A stretch of 19,818 nt of DNA from CAZGXM01 sp964529795 (GTDB lineage: Bacteria > Bacillota > JADQBR01), in assembly GCA_964529795.1 (NCBI GenBank), contig CAZGXM010000052.1:1-19818 (forward strand), read 5' to 3'. Shown one piece after another: positions 15,038 to 19,818 of this stretch. The notes below the pieces were generated by a model. That model saw only the letters and a list, made by a program, of their open reading frames with translations. It made no database searches and had not been told where the DNA came from. The position numbers and the translations under genes are program-made. Position 1 is the first letter of the stretch, and every line of letters begins with the position of its first letter.

Positions 15038-15082
15038 AAAAATATCGGCAAATCTACGGACTGCTTTAGACCTTTGCCGATA
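15038..15082 (-). terminator. Probable csrA terminator overlapping the fliC promoter
   Basis: On the minus strand the 10-base arms TATCGGCAAA (15073-15082) and TTTGCCGATA (15043-15052) can pair. An inner TCTA/TAGA can also pair, leaving a GG bulge. The stem is followed directly by TTTTT (15038-15042), 16 bases after the csrA stop. The 3' arm contains the -10 element of the fliC promoter and the loop side contains its -35, so one sequence appears to serve both purposes. Confidence 0.65.
15042..15068 (-). promoter_or_regulatory. Sigma-28 (SigD-type) promoter of fliC
   Basis: A perfect match to the flagellar sigma consensus: TAAA (15065-15068), 15 bases, then GCCGATAT (15042-15049) on the minus strand. 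Transcription should begin near 15034, giving a leader of about 80 bases that carries the hairpins listed here. FlgM, encoded upstream, would hold the sigma factor inactive until hook completion. Confidence 0.92.
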
Positions 15083-15098
15083 ATTTTTTGCAATATTT

Positions 15099-15341
15099 TT
15101 ATTTGTCCTCTTCCTCACCGGCTAAAATTTCTGCCAAATCTTTTAAATAACTGACATCGATAGCTGCCGCCCGGGTATTCTCTTCCCGCACCTCCCGGCA
15201 GATTTCCTCCCGGAGGATTGTCAGCTCTTTTGGGGCTTCAATCCCAATCTTTACCGTATCACCGTCAACCCCAAGTACCGTCACCTTGATATTGTCACCA
15301 ATATTAATACTTTGTTCGGGTTTTCTAGTCAAAACCAGCAT
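15099..15341 (-). CDS. csrA: Translational repressor CsrA
   Basis: An 80-residue RNA-binding dimer that blocks ribosome access to flagellin mRNA. MLVLTRKPEQSINIGDNIKV and VKIGIEAPKELTILREEI are the canonical CsrA core, and the C-terminal helix extends further (DVSYLKDLAEILAG), as in Bacillota that also have FliW. The start is the ATG at 15341, the universal MLVLTRK opening, with GGGAG seven bases upstream. The in-frame extension to 15398 has no family resemblance. It is the last gene of the flgM operon, 65 bases after fliW and directly before fliC, whose leader carries two GGA hairpins that it probably binds. Confidence 0.97.
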   Translation of the reverse strand: MLVLTRKPEQSINIGDNIKVTVLGVDGDTVKIGIEAPKELTILREEICREVREENTRAAAIDVSYLKDLAEILAGEEEDK

Positions 15342-15406
15342 GCTGAATCTCCCTGTCCAAAAGTAATCAATCGGGGGTAATATTGGCAGTACTTGCAAAC
15401 TGACCG

Positions 15407-15859
15407 CTAGCCCGATTTAAATTGTTTCAAACGTGCCAGCGCCAGGGGCTGTCTTGTGGAATACCGTTCATCGTCCAATACCAACTGCTTCCCCCTGTTG
15501 TTGGCGGTATTTATCACCAGCGGACCCTTCAAGTTAACGGTGATGCTTGACTTCCTGTCCGCAGGAAGTGTCACCAGGCAGTAGATATTCACTTCCCGGG
15601 CCTTTTTAATGGCCAACTCCTCCCGTACTGCCTGCGTCAGGTTGACGGAATAACCCGTAAAAAAAGAAAACGGGTCTACGGCAAGAAAACCCAAAGCCGG
15701 CTCGCGTACAGATTGCAGCCAATACATTTTTTCGCTTTGAGGCAGCTTCAGAAATACGAAATCCCGGTAATCTTCAAACCCCAGCAACCCGTTAGAGAAC
15801 TTGATGACCTGTTCCTCACTGATATTTAATTTCCCAAATATCTTTGTTTTTATTTCCAT
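15407..15859 (-). CDS. fliW: Flagellar assembly factor FliW
   Basis: A 150-residue cytoplasmic protein that binds either CsrA or flagellin. Free FliW inhibits CsrA without competing for RNA; flagellin accumulating in the cytoplasm titrates FliW, and CsrA then represses fliC. Recognisable segments are EEQVIKFSNGLLGFEDYRDF, YWLQSVREPALGFLAVDPF, IYCLVTLPAD and ITVNLKGPLVINTANNRGKQ. The ATG at 15859 (MEIKTKIFG) has AGGTGA six bases upstream; the TTG two codons earlier is too close to that site. It lies 15 bases after flgL and 65 bases before csrA. Confidence 0.96.
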   Translation of the reverse strand: MEIKTKIFGKLNISEEQVIKFSNGLLGFEDYRDFVFLKLPQSEKMYWLQSVREPALGFLAVDPFSFFTGYSVNLTQAVREELAIKKAREVNIYCLVTLPADRKSSITVNLKGPLVINTANNRGKQLVLDDERYSTRQPLALARLKQFKSG

Positions 15860-15874
15860 TTTCAATCACCTGCA

Positions 15875-16762
15875 TCACCTTAAAAAGTTAAGCAAACTGG
15901 GTTGAATGGTCCTGGCTATGGCTGCCAGTGCCGTTTGATAGACATTTTCCTGCATCTTTAGCTGCATTACCACTTCCGCCACGTCAATATCCTGGAATTG
16001 AGACAGGAGGGTTTTGAAATTCAGTTCTCCCTCGGCCAGCCTGTTCTTGGCCAGTTCCATACGCCGGGACTTGGCCCCCACCCCGGAACGAAGGGTGATA
16101 ACCTCGTCCAGGGCCTGGTCTATCTTGCCGATGGTTTCGGAAGAAATCCTATCGCCGTCGCCATTCTCAAGGAAATTTTTCAGGTCAATCAAGGCGTCAA
16201 ATACCCCACTGTCCACCAGGGCCTCCTGCCCGGTAACATTCACCGATACTTCCACACCCGGTGAGATTTCCCGCTTGATTTTACCGCTATCACCGTTATA
16301 AAGCACAGTGTCCCCCGCCCGGCCAAAGGGCTCGGCCCCCTTGGTCTTGAAACCGGCAAAAAGGTAACGCCCGCCGTAAGAAGCATTGCCGATGGAAATG
16401 ACGTGGTCAATCAACTGGTCGACCTCCACGGCAATGGCCTGGCGTGATGCTTCCGGCAGGGTTTCGCTGGCACCCTGCACGGCCAGTTCTTTGGCACGGT
16501 GGAGAATGTTGGAAACATTGGCCAGAGCAGAATCGGTAATATTGAGCCAGGAGATGTTGTCCTCCACATTCTTGGTATACTGTTTAATTTCCCCGAGGGC
16601 ATTTTGCAGGTTCATGGAGCGGGTAGCCAGGATGGGGTCATCGGAAGGCCGGGAAATATTTTTGCCTGATGTCAGTTTCTCCTGCAGTTCATACAGCCGC
16701 TCCAGATTCGTGTTCAGGCTGTTTACGGCAGTCATTTTCATCATTTTGCTGGTGATGCGCAT
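15875..16762 (-). CDS. flgL: Flagellar hook-filament junction protein FlgL
   Basis: Hook-associated protein 3, 295 residues. Flagellin-like ends frame a short middle: MRITSKMMKMTAVNSLNTNL, LQEKLTSGKNISRPSDDPIL and NISWLNITDSALANVSNI at the start, and LLSQFQDIDVAEVVMQLKMQ with LLNFLR at the end. GGRYLFAGFKT in the middle is characteristic. It is exported after FlgK and forms the second junction ring. The ATG at 16762 follows AAGGAGAG at eight bases. It lies 15 bases after flgK. Confidence 0.97.
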   Translation of the reverse strand: MRITSKMMKMTAVNSLNTNLERLYELQEKLTSGKNISRPSDDPILATRSMNLQNALGEIKQYTKNVEDNISWLNITDSALANVSNILHRAKELAVQGASETLPEASRQAIAVEVDQLIDHVISIGNASYGGRYLFAGFKTKGAEPFGRAGDTVLYNGDSGKIKREISPGVEVSVNVTGQEALVDSGVFDALIDLKNFLENGDGDRISSETIGKIDQALDEVITLRSGVGAKSRRMELAKNRLAEGELNFKTLLSQFQDIDVAEVVMQLKMQENVYQTALAAIARTIQPSLLNFLR

Positions 16763-16777
16763 TTAGGAATCTCTCCT

Positions 16778-18184
16778 TTAACCCATGCGGTTAATAAGTA
16801 CTTCCAACATTTCATCAATGGTGGAAATCACCCTGGCTGCAGCGGCAAAGGCATGTTGATACTGCATCAGGTTGGTCATCTCTTCATCCAGCGACACCCC
16901 GGCCACAGCCTCCTGCCGCCGTTCAATTTGTTGTTTCATGGCATCGATGTTTTCCACCATCCGGTTTGCTTCCCGGGTATTGACGCCCAGCCTGGAAATG
17001 CTGTCGGTATAAAAATCATCAAAAGTTGCGGTGCCGCCGGAAAGGACAGCGGCCTGTTTTAACTGGGCAATATCCAGGGCTACACTGCCGTCACCGGGGC
17101 TGTCCGCCGATGAAGCGGCGGCAATTTTGCTTGGATTGCCGGCAATCTTGCCGGAAACCTTGATGCTTGCCGCTGCGGAATAATCACTTGGGACCGGACT
17201 GGGAAGCGGTTCAAAAAAGTCGTTCCCGGTATTGTCCACGTCGCTCGTCAAGTCATACCCTGCTTGATGTAAATTGTTCACTGCGGTAATCAATGTCTCC
17301 GCCAAAGTGTCAAGATTTGCCAGATAGCTGTCCTTTATCTCCGTGCGGACATCCAGCAAACCCTTCAGCTTGCCACCGCTGGCCGTAAAGGTCTGTGTGG
17401 GTGCGCCGTCCCATTTGATTTCCATACCGGTGCCGGTCTTATCCACTGCGAGTTTTTGAAAATTAATTCCGGATACCAGCGCTCTTCCGCCCACGTAAAT
17501 GTCCACCATGCCATTTTCCGTTACCTGCACTTGAATATCCACCATCTCGGATAACTCATTGATCAACAAAGTACGTTTATCCAGCAGGTCATTGGGGGCC
17601 TGCTGTGCTGATTGACTGCTGCGTATTTGCTCATTTAGCTGGGCAATCTGACTGGTTTTTGTGTTAATATCAGTAACCGTCATTTCCAGGGAAGCATCAA
17701 TGTCTTCAATTACACTGACAAGGTCGGCATGAACCTTGTTAATGCCGCCGGCCAGCGCTGTGGCATTCTGCACCAGGCTCACCCGTACGGCGGAACTCTC
17801 CGGGTTCTTGCTCAACTCCTGCCAGCTGTCCCAGAACCGGGTCATCAAGTTGCTCAGGCCGTTTGCCGACGGCTCCATGTAGACCACTTCCACCTGCCGG
17901 AGCATGTCCTGCTTGGCCTCCCAGTACCCCAATTGAGTACCGGTGGAGCGGGTCTGGGCATCCAAAAAGTCGTCCCGCATCCGCCGGACTGTGGCAACGT
18001 CCACACCGGTCCCCAAACGCAAACCGCTTACTTCAATGGAATCACCGGGCACAAGCACCGCCTGCTGCCGGGAATAACCCTTGGAATTGGCATTGGCAAT
18101 GTTATGGCCGGTTACTTCCATTCCTTTTTGCTGGGCCTGTAAACCCTTGAGGGCAATATGCAGTCCAAAAAAGGAAGAGCTCAT
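16778..18184 (-). CDS. flgK: Flagellar hook-associated protein FlgK
   Basis: Hook-associated protein 1, 468 residues, a compact version typical of Clostridia. The N-terminal rod-type motif (LKGLQAQQKGMEVTGHNIAN, ANSKGYSRQQAV) and the C-terminal segment (SLDEEMTNLMQYQHAFAAAA, RVISTIDEMLEVLINRMG) are both intact. Between them are the NLMTRFWDSWQELSKNPESS region and a predicted helical segment (AQLNEQIRSS). FlgN is its expected chaperone. The ATG at 18184 is preceded by AGGCGGTGA; flgN ends 11 bases upstream. Confidence 0.97.
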   Translation of the reverse strand: MSSSFFGLHIALKGLQAQQKGMEVTGHNIANANSKGYSRQQAVLVPGDSIEVSGLRLGTGVDVATVRRMRDDFLDAQTRSTGTQLGYWEAKQDMLRQVEVVYMEPSANGLSNLMTRFWDSWQELSKNPESSAVRVSLVQNATALAGGINKVHADLVSVIEDIDASLEMTVTDINTKTSQIAQLNEQIRSSQSAQQAPNDLLDKRTLLINELSEMVDIQVQVTENGMVDIYVGGRALVSGINFQKLAVDKTGTGMEIKWDGAPTQTFTASGGKLKGLLDVRTEIKDSYLANLDTLAETLITAVNNLHQAGYDLTSDVDNTGNDFFEPLPSPVPSDYSAAASIKVSGKIAGNPSKIAAASSADSPGDGSVALDIAQLKQAAVLSGGTATFDDFYTDSISRLGVNTREANRMVENIDAMKQQIERRQEAVAGVSLDEEMTNLMQYQHAFAAAARVISTIDEMLEVLINRMG

Positions 18185-18195
18185 TTTGTCACCGC

Positions 18196-18690
18196 CTAAA
18201 CAGTTTGGTCAAGCGTGGAAGCGACGGTGGCCGTATGTTTAACGACACCGCTGTTTTTGTATGTGCTCTCCTGCTGTGGCAGCAGTGCAGACAGCATTTT
18301 ATTGATATAACTCAGGGATTGTTTGACAAGCAGTTTATTGGTTTCATTGAGCAGCTGCAGTTGTTGACAACGGTTTTTCAGGGCCTCTGCCAAAGACCTT
18401 ATCCCGTTGGGAACACCGGTTCCGGCAGCTTTGATTAAATCATTTAAACTTACTTCTTTTGTATCAAAAGAAAACTGCTCAGCCAGTCTTTTTTCTAAAA
18501 CAAGCCGCTCTTTTTCTATCTCGGCCAATTTACTGCCAGCCTGTTCCTGCTTGCCGACTACTTTAAACAGGCCTTCGACATCATTTTCCTTCAATACTTC
18601 CGTCTGTTGCCGGGCAAGCAGTACAAGTTCTTCAATAACATCCCGCTCATTTTTTAATATTTCCATCAGTTGTTGAAAGGTTTGTTCCAT
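18196..18690 (-). CDS. flgN: Flagellar export chaperone FlgN
   Basis: A 164-residue, almost wholly helical protein that holds FlgK and FlgL for export. The family pattern is seen in FQQLMEILKNERDVIEELVL, VVGKQEQAGSKLAEIEKERL and LQLLNETNKLLVKQSLSYIN. I start at the ATG at 18690, which overlaps the flgM stop as TGATG, with AAGGGTGA about six bases before; the TTG one codon earlier is less likely. Its position between flgM and flgK is the standard one. Confidence 0.93.
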   Translation of the reverse strand: MEQTFQQLMEILKNERDVIEELVLLARQQTEVLKENDVEGLFKVVGKQEQAGSKLAEIEKERLVLEKRLAEQFSFDTKEVSLNDLIKAAGTGVPNGIRSLAEALKNRCQQLQLLNETNKLLVKQSLSYINKMLSALLPQQESTYKNSGVVKHTATVASTLDQTV

Positions 18691-18989
18691 CAAGAATCAC
18701 CCTTTCTGTGCAAAGTGAAATTCTCCACCATTTTCGCCGCCAATTTTTCCGCCGGCACCTGGTAGGCGCCTGTCTGGATCCGGTCTTTCAGTCCCCTCAC
18801 CCTGTCAAGACGAATTTCCGGCAGGGATACAGTCTCATCCACCAATCTTTGCAGATCTTTGGCCGCCTCGGATATTTCCACCCGGTCGGTACCGGCTGGC
18901 TGGACCCTTTTCCGGGCCCTGTCCGTCTCCTTTTTTTGCTGCTGGTAAATTTTAACCAGCTTTGATTGCAGTTGTTCATTAATTTTCAT
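18690..18989 (-). CDS. flgM: Anti-sigma-28 factor FlgM
   Basis: A 99-residue protein that binds and inhibits the flagellar sigma factor until it is exported through the finished hook. The conserved part is DRVEISEAAKDLQRL (the DxVxIS motif), followed by IRLDRVRGLKDRIQTGAYQV and PAEKLAAKMVENF. The start is the ATG at 18989 (MKINEQLQSK), with GGGGTGA four bases upstream; the extension to 19061 would run across the promoter. It is itself read from a perfect sigma-28 promoter, so it forms negative feedback, and it shares its stop with the flgN start. Confidence 0.95.
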   Translation of the reverse strand: MKINEQLQSKLVKIYQQQKKETDRARKRVQPAGTDRVEISEAAKDLQRLVDETVSLPEIRLDRVRGLKDRIQTGAYQVPAEKLAAKMVENFTLHRKGDS

Positions 18990-19021
18990 GTCTTCACCCC
19001 GCCTGAATGCTTCTATATTTC

Positions 19022-19048
19022 TTATCGGCGGAAAACCACAAAACTTTA
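19022..19048 (-). promoter_or_regulatory. Sigma-28 promoter of the flgM operon
   Basis: On the minus strand TAAA (19045-19048), 15 bases, then GCCGATAA (19022-19029): a perfect match to the SigD/sigma-28 consensus. It lies between the cheB stop and flgM and gives a leader of roughly 25 bases. It should drive flgM through csrA. Confidence 0.93.
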
Positions 19049-19057
19049 GCCATATTT

Positions 19058-19818
19058 TCAAGTTAAGCGGAGAATTTCCCCGGCAATTTTATCCAAAGGC
19101 AAAACAGCATTTACCGCGCCCGCCTTTACCGCGGAGCGAGGCATACCGTAAACCACACAAGTTTCCTCATCTTGGGCTATCACCACGCCCCGTTTTTCCT
19201 TGACCACTTTTGCACCTTCCGTCCCGTCACTGCCCATACCGGTAAGAATAACACCGAGAGTACCTTGTGCGTACACCTCGGCGGCAGACATCATGGTTAC
19301 ATCAACTGACGGCTTGAACAACGTCTCGTAATCCACCTTTTCTTTCAACAAAACTTTCACTGTGCCGTTTTTCTTCTCCACAAGCAATTGTTTGCCCGCG
19401 GGAGCAATGAAAATCGTCCCGGCAGCGACCGTATCCCCAGCTTCCGCTTCCTTTACCGCCAGTGCGCTGTTGTTATCCAATCGCTGGGCCAGCGGGCGGG
19501 TGAATCCCTCGGGCATATGCTGCACCACTATTACAGGCAACGGGAACTCCCGGGGCAGCTTGGGCAAAACTTGCTGCAGCGCCGACGGGCCGCCTGTGGA
19601 AGTGCCTATTACCACTATTGAAAAAGGGCCGGTTTTAGAGTAAACTTTTTCAGTAACCGCATCCTGTTTTGCCGGACCGGCCGCTTTCACTACCGAAGCT
19701 GTTGCAGCAGCTTTGACCTTTTCTGTCAAAACAGACGCTAAATCCTCCAAACTGGCCCCCGGAGGCCTATGAGGCACAGAAAGCGCTGGAGGAAGTCCAG
19801 CGGGCCGCCAGGGATCTC
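19058..19818 (-). CDS. cheB: CheB protein-glutamate methylesterase, C-terminal part (cut by the window edge)
   Basis: The catalytic domain of the chemotaxis methylesterase/deamidase, which demethylates receptor glutamates. Counting from a GTG codon at 19777, the Ser-His-Asp triad is S60 in GTSTGGP, H87 in QHMPEGFT and D184 in GMGSDGTEG; YGMPRSAVKAGAV closes the domain. The N-terminal receiver domain is expected beyond 19818. The frame stays open to the edge, but upstream of about 19765 it no longer looks like the usual GAVDFVPKP linker (see findings), so the join of domains is not confirmed. The linker residues LEDLASVLTEKVKAAA fit CheB. It ends 10 bases before the -35 of the flgM promoter. 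Confidence 0.9.
   Translation of the reverse strand, partial: DPWRPAGLPPALSVPHRPPGASLEDLASVLTEKVKAAATASVVKAAGPAKQDAVTEKVYSKTGPFSIVVIGTSTGGPSALQQVLPKLPREFPLPVIVVQHMPEGFTRPLAQRLDNNSALAVKEAEAGDTVAAGTIFIAPAGKQLLVEKKNGTVKVLLKEKVDYETLFKPSVDVTMMSAAEVYAQGTLGVILTGMGSDGTEGAKVVKEKRGVVIAQDEETCVVYGMPRSAVKAGAVNAVLPLDKIAGEILRLT

Noticed and set aside
15076..15083. GCCGATAA on the plus strand near the fliC promoter, as a divergent sigma-28 promoter
   Set aside because: There is no TAAA 15 bases upstream on that strand; the bases are the other arm of the inverted repeat, and no plus-strand gene follows.
15342..15398. N-terminal extension of CsrA
   Set aside because: CsrA proteins begin with MLVLTRK, and a good Shine-Dalgarno precedes that ATG.

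Overview
The window reads as the late-flagellar and flagellin-glycosylation locus of a Gram-positive, flagellated bacterium of the class Clostridia. A Peptococcaceae or Desulfotomaculum-type host is my best guess, but it is inference: no rRNA or taxonomic marker is present. The Bacillota assignment rests on the flgM-flgN-flgK-flgL-fliW-csrA-fliC gene order, strong GGAGG ribosome binding sites, sigma-28 (SigD-type) promoters and the FliW/CsrA pair. Every gene I can support lies on the minus strand, so transcription runs from high to low coordinates.

Region by region, in transcription order. (1) 19818-19058: the methylesterase domain of CheB, cut by the right edge. (2) 18989-15099: flgM, flgN, flgK, flgL, fliW and csrA, behind a perfect sigma-28 promoter (TAAA-N15-GCCGATAA). 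(3) 15082-13411: the flagellin gene fliC, with its own perfect sigma-28 promoter nested in what looks like the csrA terminator. Its leader can fold two hairpins that present GGA motifs, one of them the Shine-Dalgarno, as expected for CsrA control. A GC-rich terminator follows. (4) 13334-9806: flaG, fliD, fliS, a FlgN/FliT-like chaperone and an unrecognised 100-residue protein. FliD carries an extra F5/8 type C (discoidin-like) domain. (5) 9768-7954: a Maf-type flagellin glycosyltransferase. (6) 7853-110: a pseudaminic acid pathway. It comprises pseB, pseC, an SpsF-type cytidylyltransferase in the pseF position, a PseG-formyltransferase fusion, a GNAT acetyltransferase in the pseH position, a WbqC-family protein, a PseI/NeuB-type synthase and a PIG-L-family deacetylase.

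Together these genes export, chaperone, cap and assemble the filament (FlgN, FlgK, FlgL, FliD, FliS). They also time flagellin synthesis (FlgM on sigma-28; FliW-CsrA on fliC mRNA) and make an activated nonulosonic acid that Maf is expected to attach to flagellin. The least routine parts are the extra N-acyl chemistry in the sugar operon (formyltransferase, acetyltransferase, deacetylase and WbqC together), the carbohydrate-binding-like domain in the filament cap, and the compact promoter/terminator/CsrA leader in front of fliC. No mobile element, CRISPR array, tRNA or rRNA was seen. No gene-free stretch exceeds about 150 bases.
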